Shown: piece by piece, positions 49,861 to 60,859 of the stretch
How the letters are laid out: the number at the start of each line of letters is the position of its first letter
Numbering within the stretch: position 1 is the first letter of the stretch
Source of the DNA: Coptis chinensis
Lineage: Eukaryota; Streptophyta; Magnoliopsida; Ranunculales; Ranunculaceae
Reading direction: 5' to 3'
Assembly: GCA_015680905.1 (NCBI GenBank)
Contig: CM027380.1
Span: 50,755,001-50,819,000 of the forward strand
Length of the DNA stretch: 64,000 nucleotides
Translations under genes and position numbers: made by a program
The notes under the pieces: generated by a model
Seen by the model: the letters and a program-made list of their open reading frames with translations, nothing else
What the model was told of the DNA's origin: nothing
Database searches by the model: none

Positions 49861-50370
49861 TAGGTTCCATTTACCACACTTTTTATACCATAGTTTATAC
49901 CATGCCCCACAACTTTACGTATAACATGAATTATAACCTAATTTTTTTGTGGATGTGTTCAACTAACCATTAAGATCACCTTTGCTAAATTTCAACTCAT
50001 TTGATAATGTTTAACTATGTCAAAAGATGATTGCAAAATCGAAAAATCCGAGCCGTTTAAAAAAAATCAAAATTGAGAACGATTTTTAACTAGGTTAGAG
50101 ATTTCTAAATGAGACGAATTTTTGTGGAGATGTTATCAAAGGTTAGTATATCATATCCACAAATTATTTGCACTTAAATCATGTTGTAGGGGGGTGTGGT
50201 ATAAACTATGGTAAACGGGCAAGTGCCAACTAGCAAAGTCGGTAAAACCTTTGGGTGATGATACCAGAGGTCTGGGGCTCGAATCCTGCCAGCATCAAAG
50301 AGTTACTGATCTCATTTAAAATAGGCTTACCAAACAAAAAAAAAAACTATGGTAAACGAAACCTGCTCGA
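49861..50370. mobile_element. MITE-like element, carrying a SINE
   Basis: Left end (GGTTCCATTTACCACACTTT then TTATACCATAGTTTATACCA) pairs with the reverse complement of the right end (GGTTTCGTTTACCATAGTTT, ATACCACACCCC). Without the SINE it is about 370 bp. The left end follows a (TA)n run and the right end precedes 'cgaatatata', consistent with insertion in TA-rich DNA. Confidence 0.6.
50218..50343 (+). mobile_element. tRNA-derived SINE, copy 2, with 15-bp target duplication
   Basis: Flanked by AAACTATGGTAAACG at 50,203-50,217 and 50,344-50,358. Inside are the A-box-like TAGCAAAGTCGGTAAAACC, the B-box-like GGGCTCGAATCCTGCC and an A-tail of about 13 bases. It matches 46,553-46,680 almost base for base. 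Inserted in the right arm of the MITE. Confidence 0.88.
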
Positions 50371-50397
50371 ATATATACACTATACCAAAACAGGACA

Positions 50398-50790
50398 TTC
50401 CTAACGGTTAGAAACCGTTACTAAAAATATTTGTAACGGTTTTTTTGCGTCACAGTTTTGGCGTTTCTAATTCGTTATTAATATTCGTAACGGTTTAAAA
50501 CCGTTACAAAATTATTTATTGTAACGGTTTTTTTCGTAACTGAAAATATTTGCTAACGGTTTTCTTTGCCTAATTGTGTTACCCTTTTCTAAGAATAGTA
50601 ACGGTTTTATAGAGTTAGTAACGCTTTTTGACCGTTACTCTTTTCTAACAACAGTAACTGTTTTATAGAATTAGTAACGCTTTTTTGTGTTACTGATTTA
50701 TAGAATTTGTAATGTTTTAGTAACGGTTTTGTTGCTTCGTAAGTGTTATTTATTACAAAGCTTAGTTACGGTTTTCCACCGTTACAAAAC
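50398..50790. repeat. Left sub-terminal repeat zone of the CACTA element
   Basis: About ten copies of GTAACGGTTTT or its complement, several paired as short palindromes such as GTAACGGTTTAAAACCGTTAC-like units split by few bases. Related motifs (AACGCTT, CCGTTAC) recur at the right end near 57,130-57,290. Confidence 0.85.
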
Positions 50791-50799
50791 TATTTCATA

Positions 50800-51830
50800 T
50801 ATAAAAAAAATAATTTTCCCCAAAAAAAGGTAAAACCACCATTTTTGGGAGACTACTAAACCTGCATAAAGATGCCCCCACTTATTAGGTATTCTACAAT
50901 CGTCCATAACATAAACAAGAAAATACATCCAATCACATAATCTTTTATTAAAAAAACATCACCAAAATGTCTTTTCATAAATAGGACTTGCCACGAATTA
51001 AATACACATTGTTTTCCAAATCAATGGGACTTGTCCTTAAACTCAAGCTCTCACGTCATTTGTACAAAACTCCCACCTTCAATAGTTGCAAGCATCAGGG
51101 GATGACTTTGGGATTGTATCATCAAAAAAGTCCCTTTCATCGTTTACGTACAACAAAATAGAAATAAATAAAAGAGAGTTAGGCAGTAGAAAACAAATAT
51201 GTATAGATATATACTTATATCTTATTCTTAAGTAGTAGCTCCTTATACTCAAACTACATAATTCAAAAAAAAATAGTATGGTAGCAGACTAGTAACATAG
51301 AAGCATAGTATAGACAGGAAAGTTTATGTACCGTCCCAAAACCCTATAATCTTGTCAGACACCTTGACGAAATACATAAAAATTTCGGCAGAATCTCCTC
51401 TGTATTTTCAACATTTCATAGACATAAATTCTGTCATAACCTGACAATCAAATAATATACTTTCATAACATATATTAAAACCTCAGACCTCGGTCGTAAA
51501 CCAAACTACTCAAATATATATTGATTAAGAGAACCAAATTACTTAACCATCTCGACTAATGCTAGTTAAGTCAAATAACCAATCCTCGAATCAAAAAGAC
51601 ACTATAAATTATATACCAAAATTAAAATGAAAACAACATATACATCACTTCCACTTATATCAGTGTTATACACCTCTATTAGTTCCAACCATAGATACCA
51701 CACTTAGAATATATATACACCATACATTCACACTACTCATATGTAAGGACTCATCTTCCAAAACAAAACTTATGAATATTCCAGCATCTGCATACACTTG
51801 TGACATGAAACGAAAGAAAACCACATGAGG
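50800..51830. other. CACTA interior, no gene recognised
   Basis: AT-rich sequence without a supported reading frame on either strand. Confidence 0.5.
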
Positions 51831-53790
51831 ACCTTACCTTTCATTAACTGCTAGGTCTCCCGTTGCTGCTCTCCATCTACGTTCTAATACATCACCAAAC
51901 AGAGATGTATCCCTTCAAATATACAACGAGACCCTTGAATAGATCTATTCTTGGACCAAAGTGGATAAAAGAAAAAGATACAAAAACAAACATTGTATAA
52001 TATTACCAGATACAAGCCTTCTGTATTCGAAAATGAAAAGAAATTCTGCACGAGGGGCTAAAGGCTTGCCAGAATTTATCCCTAACAGATATTTCAACAG
52101 CTAGGTTAAGAAAATTCAAGTACAAAACTCAAAAACACACTCTAATTTGCTAATAAAGATTGAGAAAACCCCATTGAAGGAACATCACTATATCTGTAGC
52201 TATCACTATTTGTAGGATCAACAACCTACTTGTCCTAAAAACTGATTATGTCTCTGCTGGAACTGAAACATTTCTATATATTGTTATAGTTGTTGAGAAG
52301 AAGAAGATAACTCATTAAATCTACCACCACAGCCCATCCAATCTTGTTAAGCACCACCAAATAAAGATAAGCCAACCAAATGATATGGATGAGCTTGAAC
52401 AGCCATGTAAAAGCAATAAGAATAATATTTACCTTTATCTGAAGGTGCCGCCAAAGAAGCCAATTGACTACAAGCTGTGACCTGCATGTTACAAGCACCC
52501 CACATTAAGGTTATTATGCTACTAGTCAAATGCTACACAAGCTTCTAAAAAGTCTAGAAGGTAGGAAAAATAACAAAAAATGATGTAAACTATAAACTTG
52601 ATTACAAATGGATGTATGTATTCACCTCTGCTGAAAGCAAGTTATTGCAAGACAGCTTACTCTGCTTCTCACATGAAGCTTCCTCTAAAGCTTTTCATCA
52701 GACCATACATTTTTTATCTCTTGCCCATAGCCCAAGAGTGGTCAGAGGCTCAGAGCCCATAGCTAGTATAATGAGCTCGTGAGAAATTATCACATTACCT
52801 ATAAAATAGAGTCCATTCAGGACAAACATCGTATATTTTATAACCCTATTTCAAATAAGTAAATAGAATTCAATTCACACAAAAGAGATATTACTTGAAA
52901 AGAAACACAAACTTGGAGTCTTGGACTAGTGTTTAAATTACTGCTCAGTTGTATCAAGGGTCGATCAATGGTGTGAGATCTTTATCACTAACAAGAGTAC
53001 ACATCATTGATCTAACATTGCCATTGTTAGTACACTAATAATTGTATGAGACCACAAATCTGAACAGAGTGACTCCAAGTAATGCCTCATAATTCTATAG
53101 TTCACACGGTTATAGCATCAAGCAATGGTGGCTAATAAGCCATAGCAGATTACATAACTATGTGTCTACGACTCTATGCCCATATCTAAAGGTAAGGTAG
53201 ATAATGTTTGCTGCCTATTTCAGGAGGTAGAATCATTTTATCACTGTTTCCGCGTCAAGTTTGCAACCATGTTAATCAAAGATCAACAGGAAAAATCTAT
53301 TAGGAATACACACTAAAACTAACAACAAAATTCTAAAATCCACCGTTTTCATACCTTTTTCCCTCAAACCAAGAGATTGAAATAAGATCTGCAAAGGGTG
53401 AAAAAATAGTAAAAATTAAAACTTTTGAACAACGACATAATTTTTATGAAACAATTTAAAATATTCAGCGAATATTAAGAGATAACCAACACACTTGTGT
53501 TCAAATACCCGTTAGCAAAATTAATTGACCCAATCAGAAATGTTGAACGTACCATTGACAAAACCCTACCTCGTTCTAAAACAAAAATTTGAAATCCAAT
53601 TAAACCCAACACCAATAATGACAACAAGTAAAGAAAAGAATTGAAATATCTTTACTAATAACTAAAAAACCAAAGAGGAAGAAGCAAAAATAAAAAATCT
53701 AAAATTTCCAAACCCTAAAAAGAGAAGGAGAAGAAGACAAAAAACTTACCTTCAATTCTTTTTAGATCAGGTAGTCTAGGTTTGAGGTAT
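51831..53790 (-). pseudogene. Cluster of exon-like pieces inside the CACTA (unidentified captured gene)
   Basis: Minus-strand stretches bounded by plausible splice signals: about 53,795-53,750 (ending GAAG|GTAAG), about 52,690-52,627 (EASCEKQSKLSCNNLLSAE), 52,492-52,445 (CAG|VTACSQLASLAAPSDKG|GTAAAT) and about 51,920-51,838 (SLFGDVLERRWRAATGDLAV, ending AAAG|GTAAGG). Their order and polarity suggest one spliced gene, captured or element-encoded (TNPA-like genes are also multi-exon). I cannot name the family. Confidence 0.35.
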
Positions 53791-53886
53791 CCACATCTCG
53801 GCCCTCTGAAAGTGAGAAAGTGAGAGAGATGAGTACGACATCTTTTGGTTTTGAATTGTCTTTTATTTTTCTAATTTGTTTTTGCT

Positions 53887-54163
53887 TAGGTTACATTGAC
53901 ACGGGCACGCGTGTCGGTGTCCGACACGGATACGGGGTGTCGGATACGGCGAGCAGTTGAAGATCGACACGGGGACACGGATAGGAATAATTAATTAATT
54001 TTTTAATAATTATAAATTTATTAAATTAGATGGTAAATCAGAAATTCGAGGTAAATTAAATACAATATGTGTCCGTGTGTGTCCGACACGGATACGGACA
54101 CGGACACGTGGATACGTATCCGACACAGATTTTTTTCAAAATATGGCGTGTCCATGTAACCTA
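53887..54163. mobile_element. MITE-like element rich in GTGTCCGACACGG palindromes
   Basis: TAGGTTACATTGACACG at the left pairs with the reverse complement of CGTGTCCATGTAACCTA at the right. Between them lie clustered GTGTCCGACACGGATACGG motifs on both sides of an AT-rich core. About 277 bp, inside the CACTA. A related but degenerate stretch flanks SINE copy 1 near 46,425-46,790. Confidence 0.65.
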
Positions 54164-56573
54164 GGTACTTTTTTCTAACGGTATCAATGTGTTAGCTCAC
54201 CATGACAAATTAATTTCGATAATTATTCGAAATTAAGTAATGGAAAATTTTACATAGTTACGCTTTCTAAACGTTAATAAGTGCGTCACGGTGAAAAGTT
54301 AGATCGAGACGTTATTTAAGGTTATTATGAAAATCTATGATACAAAGAAAAAAAAAACAAGTCAAAGCTAAGATGCTTGCCAAATTGTCAAAAAGCCCTT
54401 TTTCATGTAGTGCTAGATCATGAGAGTACCCAAGATAGCAAAAGTTATCCTAACGCCAACTAATATGGGCCGTTGTTCAAAGTTAAAACAAGTATAGTAC
54501 AAATAAATAAAGTGATAAGAATGACTTAAGTTTGCAAGACCAAAATCTAAAACAATAACTCTTCAAGTCTCAAAGGCATCAAAAGTTATCTTATTATACA
54601 TCTAATAAAAAAAAACATCATTGTACTAATATCAATCAATTGAAATCTTTCAATGAATATATATTTGCACACAAGTTAGTTTTCTTGTAGTGCATGTGTA
54701 CTGTGATTATATTCCATGTATGAAGAAGAGGATTATTGTATGTTTAATGTATGGATGAACCAACATGCCATCGATTAATTCACATATGAGTGCACATTTT
54801 AAGTGATCTAACTACGAAAAATTGATACCCCCAAATGTAACTGATAATAAGTCTAAATACATGCCCAAGGATCCAACACTAGATAGAACGCAAAGCAAAT
54901 AGACATATAGAATACCCAAATATAGGATGGAATAATTACATAAGCAAAGACCAACACAATCTCAAACAGAATCCTCTAAGAACTAAGCAAATCTTTATGT
55001 TTGCTAAAATATGTGCACTTAATCAGAACTTCGATATCAGTTTTAGGAAGGCTCCAATCTAAATATAAAATAAAGGTACTAAGCTCACAATTCAAAGCTT
55101 GAAGATTAGGCCGACTGCGATAAGCTAACTTCCGTTATCCAATCCATTTGCAATACCCTGGGAAATAAATGAATGAAACAAATTGCAGTCCTAGTGAATA
55201 CATACGAGTTGGAAAACCAAATCAATTAGAAACGAATAAAAAAAATGAAAAATAGCATTCAGACCAAGTGGAATAAAAGACATACTTTAGAAAAGAGTGC
55301 TACTAGCTTACAATGTTAGCCTAGCTAACTTAATTAGGGCAGTCAAAATAGCTACAGGTCATGAGCCTCCCCTTGGTATCACCAAAGGTCTTGATTCCTG
55401 TTTGTTTTTTTTGCAATTCTACAACTCTACTGAAACTTATAAGTTCTTAGATAGATGTCATTTAGCAATAAGCCTTTCACATAAATGGAATCATATATAC
55501 TAACAGCACCCCCCCTATGAACAAGAGTGCATTCAACGTGGAACTCTAACAATTACTTGGTGCGACTAATTAACGTAATCTAGTATAAGTCTCATAAGCA
55601 TATAAGCATTGCACCATGAGCTGAAATTTGTATAAATAGAGACTATTAGATAAGAAATTTTCAACTACACAATTAAACGAATCTATCTTAGTGTGAAATG
55701 TAACTAAGAATTAATAACCCGGCCTATACAAACATCCAAAGTTGCTGAAAGTGTAAACTTGGGAAATAAGAATGATACTTGCTAAAGCCGATCATTCCTC
55801 ATCAATAAAAGAACAATATGAGCCTTAAGAGTCTTCAAAAGTTCAAACTTGACAATGAAATCAAGAAATAAGTTGATATCTACAAAAACTGAAAAGAAAC
55901 TTGAACTCACCGTTGTTTAAACAAACGAAAAATCAAGAGAGAAGATACATAAAAAAATATTCATACCTAAATTTGAAGAGTAATTGGTGGGATATCTTTG
56001 TCTTGAGCTCTTCATCATCCTTCGTCTCATTGAAAGTGGTGAGATTTAGGGCTTGCTTAAGAGATTTTCTTTTTTGTACTAGTTCTAGATGATTCATCCT
56101 AATTAGAAGGGTCAAAACTTTACTAAAATTTTCTAACAAACAGGACTAAAAGAGATGTATTAGAACATCAAAATATCACAAGACATCCTTTTTCACTTAT
56201 GTAACTCATACAACTCCCATTTAATCATCAGATCATGTTGCCAGTTTGTTTTCTAGAGCATTTTTTTTTAATAAAATTTATTTTCCAAATAGCATACACT
56301 TATTTTGATGTATTTTTTCCGTCTATAATTAACGTGAAAATTTGAGTCATCTGTATAGATATTGGTGCTAATTTGTTTAATTGTACTCACCTAAAGATCC
56401 AAAGAATAATTATTTGTTTCAAAGGGCAATTGGTAAATCAAAGTGGGGGGTGAATTGCATGTTGCAAAATAGCATAACTTTGTCTATTGTACTTCAATTC
56501 TAAAGTCGGTTTTACACTGAATAGATACTTTGGAGATATAAAAGATGAAAGAGTAAAATTGAGTGAGTTATAC
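54164..56573. other. CACTA interior, no gene recognised
   Basis: AT-rich DNA. A possible minus-strand exon near 55,184-55,120 (acceptor CCCAG|GGTATTGC) cannot be assigned. Expected downstream exons of the captured SERF/ZNF706-like gene were looked for and not found. Confidence 0.45.
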
Positions 56574-56772
56574 CTGGATACTCATAACTTTCTTGTTAGC
56601 TTCCAACTGACTTCCTGTCAAGCACAAGTAAAAATAGATAAGTTTCAATCCAAAAGAAGAGTATCTCACAACAAGTTAAAAAAAACTACAGATTACCCTT
56701 GCCAGCAGCCTTTTGCTTCTCCAAGTTCTTCTCGCGAGCCATCTTGGCTTTCTGACCGTTTCCTCCACCCAT
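56574..56772 (-). pseudogene. Captured At2g23090-like (SERF/4F5, ZNF706-type) gene fragment, exons 1-2
   Basis: Exon 1 (56,772-56,697) starts at ATG and reads MGGGNGQKAKMAREKNLEKQ then KAAGKG, the highly conserved start of the small plant SERF-domain zinc-finger proteins (Arabidopsis At2g23090 group). It ends at a GG|GTAATC donor. Exon 2 (56,614-56,574), after a CAG acceptor, continues in phase with SQLEANKKVMSIQ and ends CAG|GTATAA. The exon bearing the C2H2 zinc finger (CKVCMQTF...) is not found, so the copy is partial. It lies in the CACTA near its right end, consistent with gene capture. Confidence 0.88.
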
Positions 56773-57402
56773 CGGATCAAGATGGCTGTGGTGTGTGGTG
56801 AGAGAGAGAGGGTTGAAAAAATATTGATGAAGAAGAGAAAAGAGACGCAACTTTTAAAAGAGATGATCAGAACATCAGAAGAAAATTTGCCCTAGTTTAA
56901 AAATAGCACAGCGGCAGTGAGAGACAAGAGAAAATACCCTAGTTTAGAATAAAACCGATCCAAAAAAGTGAGAGAGAGAGAGAGAAAGCGAGAGACGAGG
57001 GTACCGGCAGTGAGAGAGAGAGGTGGAGGAGACCGAAAAACGCAGCGGCGGTGTGAGAGAGAGAGAGAGGAGAGAAAGGAAAGTTATGTTTTATATTCCA
57101 ATCAAAATAATAGAGCATTTCAAGTTTTTTAATTTGTAACACTTCTCACACGATTTTTAAGCGTTAGAAATTAATTCCTGAAATTCACCCTAATTAAACT
57201 AACACTTTACAACATTCCTAACGCTTATATAGCGTTGGCAACTTGCTAACAGTAAATAACCGTTACAAAGCAAAAAAAGTGTGTGTTACAAATATCCTGT
57301 TATGGTGTAGTGATATATATTATCAAAACAAAGTTCACTGATTTATACTACTCTATTATAAAATCCGGATATGTAGTTGGAACCACTAGATTAAGTTGAT
57401 CT

Positions 57403-58667
57403 TGTAGGAACCGTTATTTCAGAACGAATATTTCTACAAACCGTGAGAACCACGCGTAGCGGAATCAATGGGGTTCTCACGATTTTAAATAGAAAACATA
57501 CCTTTAAGAATCGGTTTAGATAACTCTGAGAATCCAAGCTTTATCAAATCTGAAATCAACAATCAACCCCTTGATCTTCAGTTGTATTCCTTTAGAATAG
57601 ATTGGATGTTGTGTGGACAACGATCTACCAATCCCCTTCTTTCTCTCAAGATCAGAAACGAATTCAGATCTACTTTTCTTGCTTCTTTTTCAGAACCACT
57701 GAATAGTAAATTTTGGCCAGAGAGAAAGAGTATTCTATTTATAGGCTACAACAGGAACCATGAGGAGAAAAGGTTGGGCCTCCTGACGGGCTTGGGCTTC
57801 CCATGTTCGCCCCGAACACACGGCCCAAGTCCGTCAACAAATGGCTTATTCCACTAAAGGCCATTATTGCACTACCGCCCTAATCCCAAATTACGTGTTA
57901 GCGTTTATGGGCTCCATATTATATGCTCGTTGATCTCCCAGTGTTTAAGATATCGAATGTCCGTTGATTAAGTCAAGTTACTGACAAGTACATTAATCAA
58001 CTTCTTATGTCCTTGAGTAGTACCACTCAACCTCATTGTCATGTCCGAATAAATCCACCTGCAGGGTTTACATGACAATCTTTTTGAGCTCTTCAAGGGG
58101 ACATCATCAACCCAAATTCTTGCGGGACACAGATTCCTTCTATAATCAACAGCACACATTACATACAATGTCATTACCCAATCCATTGAGTTTGTTGATT
58201 CACCACTGAATCTCACTCATTGATAATTTCAAGTAATGTACAATACACGTAAGTGCCCGTTATTATATCCAGATTAGGAGGACAAGCATCCATAATAACA
58301 GAGGCGTTTGTTCTCTTATATAGTCAGTATAAGGAGAAACAACCTCACTTGGTCCTATTCAATACACACAAAGTGTACTAGTGTAATCCTATAGTCAAGA
58401 TAGACTAATACCAGATTATACTACAACCGTACCAATGGGTTGTCCAAATCCATCTAGGTTGTGAACGATTACTTATACTTTATAAGGTACTGATGATATG
58501 ATCTTTTGTGAGTCCACACCATATCATCTAAATCATAAAGTATTAGACACATGCACATAACTAATAACATATATAATATGCATAACATTTGCCCATATGA
58601 TTCTCATTCAAAATATAAAGAATTAGAGTTAATACAAAAGTAATGCTTTTAGTATATAACCCTATCA
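57403..58667 (-). mobile_element. LTR of the same family as 15,487-16,688, inverted orientation
   Basis: 1,265 bp whose reverse complement begins TGATAGGGTTATATACTAAA and ends GGTTCCTACA, matching the solo LTR at 15,487-16,688 along its length with roughly 10 percent divergence by eye. The flanking five bases (GATCT and GAATA) do not match, so it may be an LTR left by recombination between elements, or its flanks were altered. No internal region adjoins it. Confidence 0.82.
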
Positions 58668-59990
58668 GAATAGGCATGCAGACGCTCTGGCTTATGTGGC
58701 CGCCACCATGTTGGGGTCTGAGGAAAGAACTATAAAGGTGGGAATACTGGAGTGGCCAAGCATAGAGGAAATAATGGAGGTGTGCCATGTTGCAGAAGAA
58801 GAAAAGGGGTGGATGGATCCCATCAAGCGGGGGGCAGGTGACAGATAGGAACGAGAAAATGAGGTTGGAGCAGGTGTCTCAGATATATGTGTTGATGGAA
58901 GGGGAACTGTATAGGAAGAACTTCAATGGACCGCTGCTGAAATGTTTGGGGCCGCGATTATCATCAGAGGTGCAGGCAGAATTGCACGAAGGGAATTGTC
59001 GGAGCCACTCCGTAGGGAGGACTACGACACATCAGTTATTGATGCAAGGCTATTTTTGGCCTCATATGAAATGGGATGTAGTCAAATTTGCAAAGAGGTG
59101 TGACAAGTGTCAGAGATTTGCGCAGCGGATATTTGCACCGGCGGAGCCCCTGCATAACGTCTCCAGCCCTTTGCCCTTTGCCATGTGGGCATTAGATATC
59201 GTTGGGCCATTACCCATGGCTAGTGGCAAAAGAAGGTATATGTTAGCGGCCACAGACTACTTCACAAAATGGATAGAAGTCGTCCCGTTGCAGCAGATAA
59301 AGGAGACTCAAGTGATTATGTTTATATGGGAGAACATCATATGTCAGTTTGGGCTACCATATGTCATCATTGCAGACAATGGGACATAGTTTGCAGGAGC
59401 TAAGGTGGCGGCGTTCCTTAAAGCCTACAAAGTGAAGCAAGGGTTTTCGGCCCCCTATAACCCAGAAGGCAACGGGCAGGCGGAATCTTCCAACAAAACG
59501 ATACTAAACAATCTGAAAAGAAAATTTGAAGATAGGAAGGGCGCATGGGCCGACGAGTTGAATCATGTTCTTTGGGCTTATAGAACCACCCTGCAAACCA
59601 CCACCAAAGAGACCCCGTTCGCCTTAGCGTACGACATTGAGGCCGTGATTCCCGCGAAACTGGTGGCGACTACCAGGAGAACCAAGGCAGTGGAAGAAGG
59701 ATCAATTTGGTGCATTTTGGCTAGAGATTTGAATTTGGCAGAAGAGAGAAGAGATGCAGCCCGTATCCATCTTGAAGAGTATCATCGGAGGTTACAGAGG
59801 CAATACAACAAGCGGGTCAGACCGCGGAAATTTAAGATAGGAGAATTGGTGCTCCGCCGTGTGACGTTAATCACTAAGGAGGAAAAGGACGGGAAATTGA
59901 GTCCAAACTGGGAAGAAAGACATAATCTTTGGAGGAAGGAGGGTCAGGAACCTATAAGCTTCGAACAATGGAAGGAAAGCTAATAGCGAG
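58668..59990 (+). pseudogene. pol: Tat-lineage Ty3/gypsy pol, RNase H end and integrase
   Basis: Starts in the RNase H end (RHADALAYVAATMLGSEE), runs through the integrase zinc domain (HEGNCRSHSVGRTTTHQLLM with CDKCQRF) and core (PFAMWALDIVGPLPMA, DYFTKWIEVVPLQQ, FGLPYVIIADNGT, then YNPEGNGQAESSNKTILNNL), and ends with the C-terminal portion (LWAYRTTLQTTTKETPFALA, IGELVLRRV). Wording and order fit the Tat lineage. The 5' part of the element is absent; the inverted LTR at 57,403-58,667 abuts it. Broken in a few places. Confidence 0.88.
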
Positions 59991-60170
59991 ACCTTGGAAC
60001 GTAAGAATGTTAAAAATGTTTTACAAGTGAATGTATTGAAGTTCAGAGCAATGTAAAGAGGGTCCCGAGCAGAGGACTAAAGTTGTTTATAAATATATAA
60101 AACCGTAACACTTTTGTGAAAAGAAATAGGTTTATTAGTCGAAATTTCTGAATGGGAACGCGAACACAAA
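59991..60170 (+). other. Spacer after Tat-lineage pol
   Basis: AT-rich segment between integrase and the tandem repeats. Part of the element's 3' untranslated region. Nothing else seen. Confidence 0.5.
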
Positions 60171-60645
60171 AGACACATGGGACAATGAGAGTGACCCCAT
60201 CTAGCTCTTATAGAGAGAGAAGCAGCAAGGGGATGAGCCCTTTGCTGACATTAGCTTTCGAAAGGGCCCTGGGCAAGACGAGTTGCTCCAGTAGGTCCCA
60301 GAAGCACCGAGCACACAGAGCGGGATGAGCCCTCCGCGGACCATAGATGTAAAAGACACATGAGGCAAGGAGAGTGACACCATTTGTCCTCTAGAGAGAG
60401 AGAAGGAGCGGAGGGGATGAGACCATCGCTGACAATGGCTTAGGAAAGGGCCCTGAGCAAGACGAGTTGCTCCAGCAGGTCCCGGAAGCACCGAGCACGC
60501 GGAGCGGGATGAGCCCTCCGCGGACCATGGATGTAAAAGACACATGGGGCAATGAGAGTGACCCCATTTGTCTCCTATAGAGTGAGAAGCAGCGGAGGGG
60601 AGGAGCCCTTCGCTGACAGTGACTTAGGAAAGGGCCCTAAGCAAG
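60171..60645 (+). repeat. Tandem repeat, about 184-bp unit, about 2.6 copies
   Basis: Units start AGACACATGG at 60,171, 60,354 and 60,539 (spacings 183 and 185). Shared blocks include GGGCCCTG.GCAAGACGAGTT, GCTCCAG.AGGTCCC and GAGCGGGATGAGCCCTCCGC. The third unit stops after about 107 bp. Location after pol matches the variable tandem-repeat region known in the 3' untranslated part of Tat-lineage elements. Confidence 0.9.
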
Positions 60646-60859
60646 GGAGGGAAATGGCAGGAAGGCGTGAATGAGAAGGCAAGGAATAGACTAGAGACAA
60701 GAGATATATGTAGCAAATCTAATAAACGAAAGAAGGTTGCAGGGGAGAAGACAACAAGCATATAAAACTCAATCACATAGCAAAATACATAAACAGGGCG
60801 CGAGTCAGATTGCAAGTTAATAACAGTATTGTGATACACAAGAAAAACTAGGGCATTCC

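Larger units (their letters stand above)
50378..57312. mobile_element. Non-autonomous CACTA (En/Spm-type) transposon with captured gene pieces
   Basis: Left end CACTATACCAAAACAGGACA pairs with the reverse complement of the right end, CACTACACCATAACAGGATA (four mismatches in 20). The 3-bp target duplication is ATA (50,375-50,377; 57,313-57,315). The sub-terminal zones (50,400-50,790 and about 57,130-57,290) contain many direct and inverted copies of GTAACGGTTTT/AACCGTTAC, as expected for transposase-binding repeats. 6,935 bp with no TNP2/TNPA-type transposase visible, so it depends on a partner element. It carries exons of a SERF/ZNF706-like gene. Confidence 0.9.

Noticed and set aside
56939-57142. 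Serine/leucine-rich minus-strand frame
   Set aside because: Arises from (GA)n tracts near the right end of the CACTA.
57582-58788. Short frames within the inverted LTR
   Set aside because: They lie inside LTR sequence shared with 15,487-16,688 and have no conserved protein; the corresponding frames differ in the other copy.
60201-60545. Minus-strand frame with repeated segments
   Set aside because: Translation of the 184-bp tandem repeat; no domain.
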